DNA of 64,000 nt, from assembly GCA_947561395.2 (NCBI GenBank), contig OX387182.1, forward strand, positions 7,178,595 through 7,242,594. The letters run 5' to 3'. Position 1 is the stretch's first letter. Every line of letters begins with the position of its first letter. A program made the translations under genes and the position numbers. This document shows, piece by piece, positions 35,435 through 49,630 of the stretch. Under the pieces are notes generated by a model. That model was not told where the DNA came from and made no database searches. It was given only the letters and a program-made list of their open reading frames with translations. This stretch comes from Buxus sempervirens (lineage: Eukaryota > Streptophyta > Magnoliopsida > Buxales > Buxaceae).

Positions 35435-37763
35435 GGTTATACTTTTTATTATATTTTTTGCTTTCCTTGAAATTTGGTTAATATTTCAGATTTTCACGAA
35501 GACATATTTCTAATTCAAACTTATAAATATTTCCAATTCTCATGAAGATAAGTTTTCTAATCCAAACTTTGTAATCTTCATTCTAACTCAGGTTTATGAT
35601 ATTTTCTATCCATTTATATGTATGAAATGGAGGACTTTTCATTTGGTGTATTCTGGAACCTAGTCTAATTGCCTCCCTTTGAGATCTTTTTATCTCCCTC
35701 CATTTGCCTATAAATGGGGTCTGCTCCTCATTGAAAGGAGCTCTCATGATGGAGCTTGCTAGCCCCTGTGGAGGATTCAACCAATGAAGGATTAAAGGCT
35801 GAAGAACTCCACAGATATAATTCTATTTAAATTTCAGCAAACCTCTTTAATTTCAGCAAATGTCTTCTTCTACTCTGTTTTCGTAGGATAGGGTCTCTTA
35901 AACCCACCTTGATCCAAGTACCTCAGTCAACTCTCCTAGTCATTGAATTTGATTTTTATTTCTTAAAAAAAAAAAGCGGGAAGATAATGGCTGCTCTGGG
36001 CAAGTTGATGGCTTATGACCTAGAGTCTTCCCTACATTTTTAAGTTTCTTATTGTTAGAAAGTTTGTTATAAGAATTTTCATAGAATTTATTTTTTATTT
36101 GGATTGTTTTAGGAAATAGAGTTATGGAGTCCATAAAATCCTCATACAGATAAATTTTTGACTTGAGTTTGTTAGTGGAGTCAACCCTGAAACTTCCTTG
36201 GAGATCAGAGATTCAAAGAAGAAGACAGGCAAAAATTTTGATGAAAGAAAAATGTAACTATTTCTGTTATTGCATAAGACCATCAGAGTTCTTACAATTT
36301 TCAATGTGCTGCTCTTCCCACTGCAAGAAAGAATTGATAAGAGATCCAGATCCAAGAAGCATCATGTAATCAGCCACCTTCCCTTCCTCAACAGTAATAA
36401 CATTTACTACCCTGCTGCCACTGAGCTTCTCTTCTCTCACCAGTTAAGCAGAAATAACCAAGGCTCTCATTTCCGTGCAATCCAGAAAAATTAAGTCAAA
36501 ATGATGCAACATGAGCTCATGATTGTTGTCTTCTAGATCAATCAGCAACCAAATTTCCTTCAATACAAGATATCTCTGAACCAACATGTTGACCTTGTTC
36601 TGGCAAAGATGGCAAAAGCTGGCTTCCATTTTGATGATCATTTCATGAAACTTGAACCCCTTTATTCTACTTGGAAATGGTATGAGAAGCAAACTAATTT
36701 GAAAGCCATCAAATTCAGGTTAAGTCCCTCTATTACAGGTACCTGTACAACAGTACAAGTATGGGAACCTATTGTATGGGGTGTGGCTTAATGAATCATT
36801 CCAAACAGTTCAACATGCAGGTCCCTTTTGTGGTGTGTTCCATGGTATACAAGCCAATCTTCCATTGTCTAATTGTTAATCCCCCTATAAAATCACCAAC
36901 TCTTTTATTAGATATTATTAACTCCTCATCATTGCTTCTTGTTTTATTTATTAGGGGATCATCCCCAACCCAGAAATCATCCCAAAAATTAACACATCTA
37001 CAATTTCCTAATACTTATTTAAAGCCTCAATAAAGTAAATCTCTACATTTCAATATAGCTCTCCAATTGGTAGAACAAGTCTAGATTTTATCCATATCTT
37101 TGAAAAATTTAATTCCTTTCAACTGTTTGAATTGTATAATTTGTACACCTGTCCTAATTCCCTTGGGACATCAGAAAATTATTTTCTCTTCTGGGGTTGA
37201 CCATGTGGATGAAGCTTTGAGAATAATAATATGATGTATTTTTTTTGACAAAATAAGAATAGAAAAGATTCTCTGTTAAATGTTAATATCATACAATATT
37301 TAAGTTAAAGAATAATAAATTAAGTGTTTGACAAACTAAAAGTGAAAAAGATCCTCTGTTAGCTAGCCTCATACAATATTATATTTCCACATTCTTCGTT
37401 ACACTCTAGGCTGCTGGAAATTCTATGCAGCCAATCACAAGCTTGTTGCAACAAGGCTGCAACATCTTTTGCTGCAGGCGATGGGAGCTCACTTTAGCCT
37501 CTTTCAAATGAACTTTAAAAGGCATTAAAATAACGATAGCAACAACAATTACAATATTAAAAAAAAGCATGAATATCTTCCTTTCTTCCTGACAAAGACA
37601 AATTTAGCTGTGGCCGGACTTGTCACCGTTAAGCAGTTGTGTTTTGACTGACTTTTTTGGCTGAAAGATCTTTGATCAAAACTTGTTTTCCAAATGAAAT
37701 GTTGAAATTTACCACCACAAGGGCTCCAAAATATGTCTATGATTGCCCGCAAGGTTTGCAGCA
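35435..37763 (+). other. 3' flank of D and upstream region of E
   Basis: 35435-36500 is the cluster 3' flank, with a deletion compared with A. 36500-37060 has a segment seen weakly after C ('ggtacctgtacaa'). 37060-37763 is AT-rich and differs from the promoters of A, C, D and G until the last 100 bp, where the 5' UTR is recognisable but diverged ('ttgaaatttaccaccacaag'). No gene supported. Confidence 0.6.
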
Positions 37764-40802
<3,039 letters not shown>

Positions 40803-41204
40803 GGTTGTCCCCTTTGTTTTTCTTTTTGCTTTTCTGTAAATCCGGTCTATATTTCAGATTTTCATGAAAAAAGGTTATGTATATCTGTCATTCTCATGAA
40901 GACAACTTTTCTAATCTGAACTTTGTAATTTTTCATTGTATTTCAAGCTTATGATCTTTTATGTGTTTGTAGTTTACCCTTCTCTATGTAATTAAGTCGG
41001 TCGAAGTATCAGTGATATAAAATCCGGATCTGATGGAATCGGTTGATCTACTCTGTTGATCCAACATGCTTTATCACTCCCAATTTTGACTATTACATGT
41101 GTTCCTTCAATGTTCTATACAAACTCCAAGTATCAGTGATTTAAAAATTAATTTACAATTCATTGCTTTGTATATAACCCAGCACATACGCACACCAAAT
41201 ATAC
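40803..41204 (+). other. 3' flank of E
   Basis: A short, diverged version of the 3' flank ('atatttcagattttcatga'), then unassigned AT-rich sequence up to the LINE remnant. No gene supported. Confidence 0.6.
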
Positions 41205-41932
41205 AATTAATTAATGAAGAAACAGTCGATGATCTCTTTATACATTGCAAGTCTGCTATGCAAGTTTGGAACTATTTTCTGGAATTGGTAGAAGTTCCTT
41301 GGGTAATGCCAAGGAAATTAGAACATCTATCTTACCAGTGGAGGTTTCCCGCTTTGGGGAAGACGGGGAGATTAATGTACTGGGTGTTGTTCTTTTCAGT
41401 TGGACGGATTATTTGGAAGACTAGAAACGCATGCATCTTTGAGGACTGTCAGCCAAGTGTTCAAAGGACAATAGAGGACACAACATCTACTGTTTGCCGG
41501 CAAATGGCATTGCACAAAAATTTCTATGGTGTGTCTGTTGAAAGCCCAACAACACATAAGAGGAGGGGCCTCAACCATAAAACCTAGGCTTTAAGGCGAG
41601 GGAAGTCCATCTTTTATATGGTGGGTGAAATAACGGTGAATTCCTAATGTGGGACAAATTCCAACAGTGTCATTGATGGCGATAATGAGGGGTGGGACAC
41701 TTTGGCTAGGGAAGGCGGCTAATGGGGCTTTTCACTGTTTTATACTGATTCTGTTTAGGTTTTTTTGGTGTATCAGAAGAGTCGTTAATCTGCAGGGTAT
41801 AACAGTTTCTGGCCTTGTTTTGAAGGGTCTATTCCCTTGACTTCGTACCCATTTCTCATGGGTACGGTCTTAATTTTTGTGAGGCTGAATCTTTTATCTA
41901 ATGAAACATTATTATTCATAAAAAATTATAAA
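41205..41932 (+). mobile_element. 5'-truncated LINE tail with zinc-binding RT C-terminus
   Basis: An open stretch to the stop at 41585-41587 encodes EETVDDLFIHCKSAMQVWN, then WVLFFSVGRIIWKTRNACIF. This is the C-terminal zinc-binding (zf-RVT) pattern of plant L1-type LINEs. It is followed by about 340 bp of 3' UTR ending in an A-rich tail ('cataaaaaattataaa'). The RT and endonuclease are missing, as expected from 5' truncation. The left limit is estimated from where LINE-like residues begin. Confidence 0.8.
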
Positions 41933-42465
41933 TCTGTCTTTCCCCATCTGTAATACGGTATATGAGCACTGGGACAATGATTTGGGGATTTATCTTTCGC
42001 TTCCAAAGCCTTTAAACTCAGTCTCACCATCTCTGTTTGTTTTATGTGTTGCTCAAAATCATTAGAGCTGCGAAACCATCTGAACTGATCAGCGACGTCA
42101 ATTCACCACCACCACCGGGGAGAATTATCAGACTTGATGGCATTCCATGTGTATGACACAAAATGCCAAGAACAAATTGGGATTTGTCAATGGCTTTTTC
42201 AAGGGACTTGCTCATTCTTCCACGGTCTTTGAGACAGATGCAGTGATAGGCTCTTTCTTAGATGCCGTGAAATATGTATTTTTTTTATGGGATAAATAGA
42301 TTACATAAAGTTTTGGGTGGATTAAGGTTGGCTTAGATTGAACCTTATCCCGGTTTATGGATTACCAAACAAAACCGTAACCATTAGTGGCTTAGTGCAT
42401 CAAGCCGCTTTACGAAGTCAATTTTCGGAAGCTAAAGCCATTTATTGATGGAATGAAATCGTCGG
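41933..42465. other. Unassigned spacer
   Basis: I see no gene, tandem repeat or recognised spacer segment here, apart from a 'gggataaatagattacataaag' stretch of possible retroposon origin near 42288. Confidence 0.5.
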
Positions 42466-42650
42466 CAATGTTTGCCTGATTTGATGCCTGCAGTTGATGT
42501 GGGATGCTTCCACGTGGAGCATCCCACGGTTACTGATTTTTCATGGTGGATCCCATAAAAAGCATTTATCAAAGTTGAAAATCAATAACCATGATGCTCC
42601 ACGTGGAAGCAACCCACGTCAATTGCAGGCAACAATTTAGGCAAACATTG
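42466..42650. mobile_element. Foldback MITE with G-boxes, upstream of copy F
   Basis: A 185-bp near-palindrome with arms of about 75 bp, from CAATGTTTGCCT to its complement GGCAAACATTG, and a loop of about 30 bp. Each arm contains CCACGTGG (42510-42517 and 42599-42606), a G-box core. A target duplication is not evident. It lies about 175 bp before the start of F and replaces the usual promoter. Confidence 0.75.
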
Positions 42651-42824
42651 ATAGCCCTTCCAAGACCGGCCGGGTCGTCAAGTGTCAACATCCAGCATTG
42701 CTGTTCCGTCCGACTTCTTTTGCTAAAAAATCATTCATCCAAGTTAGTCTTACAAAGGAATGGATTGAAATTTGCCACCATAAGTCCTCAAATATCTCCG
42801 CGATTGCTTGCGGGTTTTGCAGCA

Positions 42825-43188
42825 ATGGTTACCAGAAGCAAGTTCTTGTTCTTTCTTTCTATCGTACTTATGTGCCTGGCAAGAAGGAGTCTCTGCATTT
42901 GAGACACCATTACTCTTGGCGAGTCTCTCTTCGTGGAACAGACCCTGGTATCTAACGGTGGCGTTTTTAAACTTGGTTTCTTCACACCAGGTACTTTCCG
43001 CAACATCTACGTAGACATCTGGTACAATGACATTGTGGAACAAATTGTAGTTTGGGTAACCAACAGAGATAAACCTCTCACTGATTTATCTTCTTCTCAC
43101 CTAATCCTCTCTGAAGACGATAATCTGCACCTCATAATGTCAGGAATTCAGATTTGGTCCACTAATCTGACCCCGAACTGGGAAATTC
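42825..43188 (+). pseudogene. S-receptor-like kinase, copy F: exon 1 start only
   Basis: The ATG, signal peptide and first part of the B-lectin domain remain ([34 protein letters not shown]). TGA at 42900-42902 replaces the Gly codon after SLCI. A small deletion near 43173 shifts frame. The sequence then jumps at 43188 from 'gggaaattc' to 'cagcacagtagcttc', the downstream spacer. All later domains are missing. The deletion endpoints share a short 'ttcca' context. Confidence 0.93.
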
Positions 43189-43680
43189 CAGCACAGTAGC
43201 TTCATTCCAGGTTAGCTAGAGTCAATCACTGATCTCTGGTTGAAAGCAAAAGATCACTAGAATCTACATTTTATCATTCACACTTTCAATGATTATAGTT
43301 GAGTTCCCTTCAATTTACTCTGTCTTTTGGCATCGTGGAAGACTGATCCCCGCTGTAGCTACATTGCAAGTCATTTGAATAGTTATGAACTTATAGCACC
43401 AACTGGGATTCAAATAAGAAAACATATCTGTAATCAATCAGGAACTCATCTTTGCTACCTAACATGTATCATTTTCAACCTTTTGACTAGAGATCTTGAG
43501 CAATTTGTAAGCAGAGTTGCTCAATCTCCTGGCATCTTCAAGGTGTGGTTTCTCTAATGTTTTTCTTGTGAGCTAACTCATACATAGAGTTGGACTCTTA
43601 CTTTGCTTTTCTATTCTGGTTTTATTTGATTAGATCCAGAAGCTCAGATGGTGGATATCTGAAGGCCAATGCATTTTTAA
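43189..43680 (+). other. Cluster spacer after F, with unoccupied LTR site
   Basis: Common spacer segment fused to truncated F. At 43618-43632 it reads 'ggttttatttgattag', the uninterrupted target of the 3.2-kb solo-LTR-like elements at 9117 and 55474. It ends in the target sequence of the short retroposon. Confidence 0.8.
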
Positions 43681-43877
43681 ATTTTTTTATAGATAACTTG
43701 AAATAGATTAATTATCAGAATTGAAACAGAATACAATGTATGCCCATGAGGGATGGGACAACAACAAAGCATTCAATCCCTGCTACCTATAACTCTCTAA
43801 TAGCGGTTTAGACCTTCCTACATTACAACAAACAACATCAATTAGACAAAATTAACTGTAATCCAACACCACCGTCT
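43681..43877 (-). mobile_element. Short retroposon (SINE or LINE tail), copy 2
   Basis: About 197 bp between GCCAATGCATTTTTAA (43665-43680) and GCCAATGCATTTTTAATT (43878-43895). The T run at its left shows the poly(A) end on the minus strand. The target is single in gene D's spacer (near 30632) and A's (near 2848). The length suits a SINE, but I see no convincing pol III boxes, so a truncated LINE end is equally possible. Confidence 0.8.
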
Positions 43878-43895
43878 GCCAATGCATTTTTAATT

Positions 43896-45497
43896 GAACG
43901 CAAGATTCCAGAGTCGTCCTCCCTGCTCTTCTTTTACCATGAGCTTCCTTCGGATTGCTCCTCACATATCACATAAACTGGAGCATATCCATTACCTGTT
44001 TCCTCTACATTAAAGTTCTCCACAAAATCCGTTTTCTTGTTACCAAATTCCTATCACAGTGATAAGGATTTGTTAAAAGATACAAAGCAACCCCATCAGG
44101 CTTTTGAAAACTCCTTCGGGTTTGATTTCAACGACACAACCGTCCTTGCCCAAAACAAGTTCATGTCTAGATGCCATAACCATCAAGTTCTAAAAGCAGC
44201 TTCCTTTCTGCAGAATAATTTTTCCGGCCACTAAGGCTCTATTTGGATGTCTAGAGACTGCAAGAAAGATATGCGAAAAAAGAAGGCACATTTCAATTCG
44301 ATTCGGTTTTTTAGATTCGTTAGGCTACGCATAAAATTGTGCCAACCCTTAGTTGTGGAACTTTTTTCAGCCTAAAAAATATTGTTAACGCATAGATTTT
44401 TGGGACATAGTGTCTGGATACCTAAAACTATGTCACAAGAAACTCCTGTTTCTTCAGACACATTTTCTTTAATTCCTCCACCTGATGAAAAATACGGTTG
44501 TTTTTCATGCTACAATTTGTTAGACGTTGAGTCCCATAGATCTTTTTTTTTCCCTCTTATTAGTATCTAAACAATCACAGCATGCATGCAAGAAACCTAC
44601 AATGTTTTGCAGTTTCTTGATATCCAAACGTAACCTTACTCTTTTCCACATAATTTAAAGTTTAGACGATGTCAAACCGTTTTGGTTGGACTGGAGTCTC
44701 AAACAGTGGCGGAACCAGGAGTACAAATTGGAGGGGGCAAAAAAAAATTTCAATTAACACTTATACATGAAATATAAAAATTCCAAGGAATTAGAGGGGC
44801 AAACCAGAAATTTTAGGGGGGGCAAAACGTAAATTTCAATTAAAAAATATAGAAAAATATGTATATTTAATTAAAAAATAAAAATTTAGGGGGGCTAGCT
44901 AAAGGCTGGTTCCGCCACTGGTCTCAAACAATGGTGGAAATTATTCAAAATTTCTTCATAATAATTAGTGAAAAGTAAGCATTGTGTATGACTGTATGTT
45001 AATAATTGTTTATAGTATGAAACTTAAAGACATTTTAATTAATGTGTTCAAAATTTTTTATTTTCTATTATACGAAATCAACCTTAAGATATTTTAATTG
45101 CTACAAAAAAAAAATTTTTTTTAAAGAAAAACTTAGAAGAAAGATGTAGAATAAGAACGATCTCATGAATCATGATTCTCTTACATTCTCCATTCATACC
45201 CGAAAGAGACATGAATCTCTCTTTCTTTGCAACGACAATGAGGACAGATTTTCAAAGTCTTTCATGGACTTACGTTTCCGCGTGGATCATTTTGTTCTTA
45301 TATGATTGACTGACCAGATTTTCAGTCTTTCATGGACTTACGTTTCTGCGTGGATCATTTTGTTTTTGTATGATTGACTGACTTTTTTTGCAGAAAAATC
45401 TTTCATCCAAATTAGTCTTGCAAATGAAAGATTGAAATTTGCCACCTTAACCACTCTGAAATATCTCTGTGATTGCTTGCGATTGAGTTTTACAGCA
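43896..45497 (+). promoter_or_regulatory. Upstream region of gene G
   Basis: The full promoter segment as in A and C, with CATGCATG at 44581-44588. It has a local duplication of the proximal part ('agtctttcatggacttacg' near 45260 and 45330) and the conserved 5' UTR before the ATG. It is interrupted by the hAT-type MITE at 44704. Confidence 0.6.
44704..44920. mobile_element. hAT-type MITE in the promoter of G, 217 bp
   Basis: Inverted ends CAGTGGCGGAACCAG and CTGGTTCCGCCACTG, flanked by GTCTCAAA at 44696-44703 and 44921-44928. The paralogous promoter of C has a single 'aagtctcaaacaacgg'. The 8-bp duplication suggests hAT. Only about 10% of the element is ends, and it has no coding potential. 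Confidence 0.88.
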
Positions 45498-48400
45498 ATG
45501 GTTACCAGGAGCAAGTTCTTGTTCTTCCTTTCTATCGTACTTATGTGCCTGGCAAGAACCAGTCTCTGCATTGGAGACACCATTACTTTTGGCGAGTCTC
45601 TCTCCGCGGACCCGATCCTGGTATCTAAGGGTGGTGTCTTTGAACTGGGTTTCTTCACACCAGATAATTCCCGCAACACCTATGTAGGCATCTGGTACGA
45701 AGACACCTGGGAAAAGGATGTAGTTTGGGTAGCCAATAGAGATAAACCTCTCACTAATAGATCTTCTTCTCACCTAATCCTCTCTGAAGACGGTAATCTG
45801 CACCTCATGGAGTCAGGAATTCAGATTTGGTCGACCAATCAGACACCCAAACCGGGAAATTCTACAGAGGTAGTTCTTCTTGATGATGGAAATCTTGTTT
45901 TGAGAGATGTGTCCAAACCCAACCCATCTGGTTTCATTTGGCAGAGTTTTGATTACCCCACTGACACAATTCTTCCAGGTTCAAAACTTGTGTTTAACAA
46001 AATCACCAATAAATCTCACATCCTTACTTCATGGAAAAGTGATGTAGATCCAGGACACGGGATGTACTCTCTTCACGTGGAACCAGATGGAGCTCAATTT
46101 TTTTTACAGTGGCGCAGGTCCCAAAGGTACTGGTCTAGTGGACCCTGGAATGGGCAATTTTTTAGCCTAGTTGGAGCAAATGCTATTTACAACCTAAGTT
46201 TCTTCTCGAACGAGAAAGAAGCGTATTTGACATTTTCTGTTTATAATAAAGCCGTACTGTCTAGACTTGTGATTGATTGGTCAGGGCAGATTAGGCTAAT
46301 TGGCCGGGTAAATCAGGGCCAGCGTGGTTGGATGTCGGACTTATTTTGGTCTCAACCTACGTGGCACTGTGAGGTTTATGGTATATGCGGAGCTTTTAGT
46401 AGCTGCCTCTGGCAAGATACAATCTCTTGTGCATGTTTGGATGGTTTTGAACCACGCTTTCAGCTAATTCAAAGTGATTGGTACAAAGGTTGTGTGAGAG
46501 GAACCCCTATGCAATGTGAGGACAAAACTTCTGGCACTGAGCAAGAGGATGGTTTTTTACAGCAGACCAATATAGGATTACCTAAAAATGCACAACAATT
46601 GACAGTTGCTGGTGATCAAAAATGCAAATTAGCTTGCTTGAACAACTGTTCTTGCACTGCTTACACTTACGATAATGGTCAGTGTTTACTATGGTACGGA
46701 GAGATATTCAACTTGCAGAAATTCAACGATAATACGGGAAGTCATCTCTATGTTAGGCTTGCTGCTTTGGAGCTTCGAAATTTGGAGCTTCAAAGGAATA
46801 AAGATGAACCTAAAGCTAAAGTTGAAGCTAAGAAGCCACTATGGTGGATTGTAACATTGCCAACGGTTCTAGCAGTGCTTATTTTCTGTTTCTTCTTGTG
46901 CTATTTGCGAAAAAGAAGGCTCAAACAAAGAGGTAAGGATCAGAGTCATAGTGTTTAAATTAATTTCCGCATCTTCAATATCATGACTCTTCTTATTTAT
47001 ATGAAGCAGGGGAAAGGGAAACAAGCCAGGACTTGTTCTTGTTTGATTTGGGTACAAGCACTAAAGCAAACCATGGCAATTACAGTGAGACAAGTAGGCT
47101 CCAGAAAGGGGAGAAACAGGGTGCCAAGTTACCTGTATTCAGTTTCTCAAGTGTCTCGGTAGCTACTGATAACTTCTCTACTGCAAATAAGCTTGGACAA
47201 GGTGGTTTTGGCCCTGTTTACAAGGTAACATTAAATTTATGAATTCCACATTTAGCTCTCATGGATGGAAATTGTCAAAAATAACTTGACATGTTTCTCT
47301 TATAGGGCAAATTAAGGGATGGACATGAAGTAGCAGTGAAAAGGCTCTCAAAACAGTCTGGACAAGGATTGACTGAGTTCAGAAATGAGATGTTACTAAT
47401 TGCACAGTTACAACATAGGAATCTTGTTAGACTTCTAGGATGCTGCGTTGAAAGAGATGAAAAGATATTGATCTATGAGTACATGCCCCACAAAAGCTTG
47501 GATTCTTTACTATTTGGTTTGTAGTTCTGCATGCTTGAAACTTTATTTCCCCTTCTTTCCTTTTGCAACTGTCAAGTTAATTCTCTCAGAGTTTTTGTAT
47601 GCACCTCTTTCCCCTTTATTTCACTTGTTCATTGTTGGAAGCAAACTTATCTAATCCATATTTAAGTTTCCTGTTTATATCTCTAGTATAAAAAATTGTG
47701 ACAGATCCAATGCGGCAACAACTATTAGACCGAGAAAGGCGGGTTCGGATTATCACGGGGATTGCTCAAGGCCTTATTTATCTCCACCAGTATTCCAGAT
47801 TAAGAATTATTCATAGGGACTTGAAAGCTAGTAACATCCTCCTGGACGGTGAAATGAACCCCAAAATATCAGACTTTGGTATGGCAAGAATTTTTGGAGG
47901 CAACAATTCCCAAGCAAACACAAACAGGATTGTGGGAACCTAGTAAGTAGTGATGTAAATTCTCAGGCAAACACTTACATGCTTAGACACAAAGGTTCTT
48001 GTGTTTAGGAATGATCATATCCATTGTAGTTATTGACATAATTTTTTAATGCTAAAATGTAGTGGTTATATGTCCCCTGAGTATGCCATGGAAGGGCTTT
48101 TCTCAGTCAAATCTGATGTCTTTAGCTTTGGAGTGTTGATGCTAGAGATTTTGAGTGGCAAGAAGAACACCGGCTTCTATCATCACGAGTCTCTCAATCT
48201 TCTAGGATATGTCAGTGAAATAAATTAATCATCCTCTTTACTTTAGTTTGATCTCTTATTCAATTTCATTTTACAAATTTTTTTTTTTTTGTGATTTTGT
48301 ATTTTCAAAGGCATGGGAGTTGTGGAAAACGGGTAGGGGATTGGAGTTGATAGATCCCTTATTGTTTGATCAAGCTTTGACGCCTCTAACATTGAGATAC

Positions 48401-48616
48401 ATTCAAGTGGCACTTCTGTGTGTGCAAGAAAGTCCAACTGACAGACCCACCATGCCTGAAGTTTACTCAATGTTCAGCAATGAATCTGCAGCTCTACCTT
48501 TACCTAAGGAGCCTGCTTTTTTAATTGGAAGAAGAGAAGCAAATGCAAATTCAGGAAGGGGCGGGCCAATACATTTTTCAGTGAATGATGTAACGATTAC
48601 CATGGAAGCTCGTTAA
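45498..48616 (+). CDS. G-type lectin S-receptor-like Ser/Thr kinase, copy G (intact)
   Basis: Exons: 45498-46932, 47010-47224, 47306-47516, 47705-47942, 48063-48210 and 48311-48616. The frame is open throughout, for 850 aa. Signal peptide, B-lectin ([21 protein letters not shown]), S-locus domain, EGF-like [16 protein letters not shown] ([14 protein letters not shown]), K/E/A-rich stalk, membrane segment about 449-471. The kinase has [10 protein letters not shown], Lys 562, HRDLKASN with Asp near 659, DFG and SPEYAMEG. Two oddities: Trp of the LLDWERR motif is Arg (position 630), and the last intron ends AAAG where A, C, D and E have TCAG. Both could be tolerated. The copia insertion lies 0.7 kb downstream. 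Confidence 0.92.
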
Positions 48617-49293
48617 GGTTATACCCTTTATTTTAATTTTTGATTTACTTGAAATTCGGTTAATATTTCATATTTTCATGAAGACATATTTCTAATTCAA
48701 ACGTATAAATATCTCCAATTCTCATGGAGATAAGTTTTCTTATTCAGACTTTGTAATCTTCATTTCCTGTCCGTTACGTGTATGAAATGAAGGGCTTTCT
48801 ATTTGGGGTATTCTAGAACCTAGTCTAATTGCCTATCCTGTTTATCTCCCTCCATTTGCCTATAAATGTGGGTCTGCTCCTCATTGAAAGGGGCTGGATG
48901 GTTATGAGTTGTTTGCATATTTAAAAGAGCTCTCATGATAAAGCTTGCTAGCCCCTGCGGAGGATTCAACCGAGGAAGGATTAAAGGCTGAAGAATTCCA
49001 TGGATATAATTCTATTTAACTTTCTGTAAGCCTCTTTAATTTCAGCACATCTCTTCTTCTACTTCCTTCTTTAGGATAGGGCTTTTGATTGCTTAAACCC
49101 ACCTTGATCCACGTATCTCAGTCAACTCTCCTGGTCATAAAATGAGGAAGAGAACTAGGAGAAAGTATCATAGGGATGACATCTAAGTTATGATTTATAT
49201 TTTGATGAGTTCAGTGGGTTTGATTTTGATTTCTTTGAAACTGGGAAGACAATGGATGCTTTGGCCCAATTTGATGGCTTATAACCCCAAGTC
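48617..49293 (+). other. 3' flank of G, cut by copia insertion
   Basis: Cluster 3' flank as after A, B, C. It continues at 54223 beyond the copia element. The unoccupied site is visible at 28543 ('aaagtcttcccaacaatt'). Confidence 0.8.
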
Positions 49294-49298
49294 TTCCC

Positions 49299-49532
49299 TG
49301 ATAAAGCATAACGTTCATAACGTTATGCTCTTCTAATGCATAACGTTCATAAGTTAGGATCTCCTCATTATGGATACATTCAATTCTTGTATTGTAACTC
49401 TCTCCTCTCTTTATTTAGATTGATTCAGTTTCCTCTTGTATAAATGTAAGTAAGGAAACTGATCACGTCCAAAGTGTATTTAACTGTAAGCACTCTTGTG
49501 AATAATAGAAAGGAATTCATCACAAATCTTTA
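49299..49532 (+). repeat. 5' LTR of the copia element
   Basis: 234 bp from TGATAAAGC to ATCTTTA. The end is set by the target duplication at the other LTR and by the primer-binding site that starts at 49533. It is unusual in ending TA, not CA. Inverted CATAACGTT units lie in its first 55 bp. Confidence 0.9.
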
Positions 49533-49544
49533 TGGTATCAGAGC
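49533..49544 (+). other. Copia primer-binding site
   Basis: TGGTATCAGAGC, the canonical plant copia site for initiator Met tRNA, directly adjoining the LTR. Confidence 0.95.
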
Positions 49545-49630
49545 CTCTCTATCCTTGAATAGAGAACGATCCTCCAACCTTGTCCTAGCCACTCTTGTCC
49601 CTCTTCTTCCTTCTCATTACAACTACAGCA

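Noticed and set aside
41099..41204. N-terminal part of the frame leading into the LINE remnant as coding
   Set aside because: It reads 3' flank of copy E; LINE-like residues begin only at about 41205.
49299..49527. Copia LTR ending at CA ('tcatcaca') as in typical LTRs
   Set aside because: The TTCCC duplication and the primer-binding site place the end eight bases later, at ATCTTTA.
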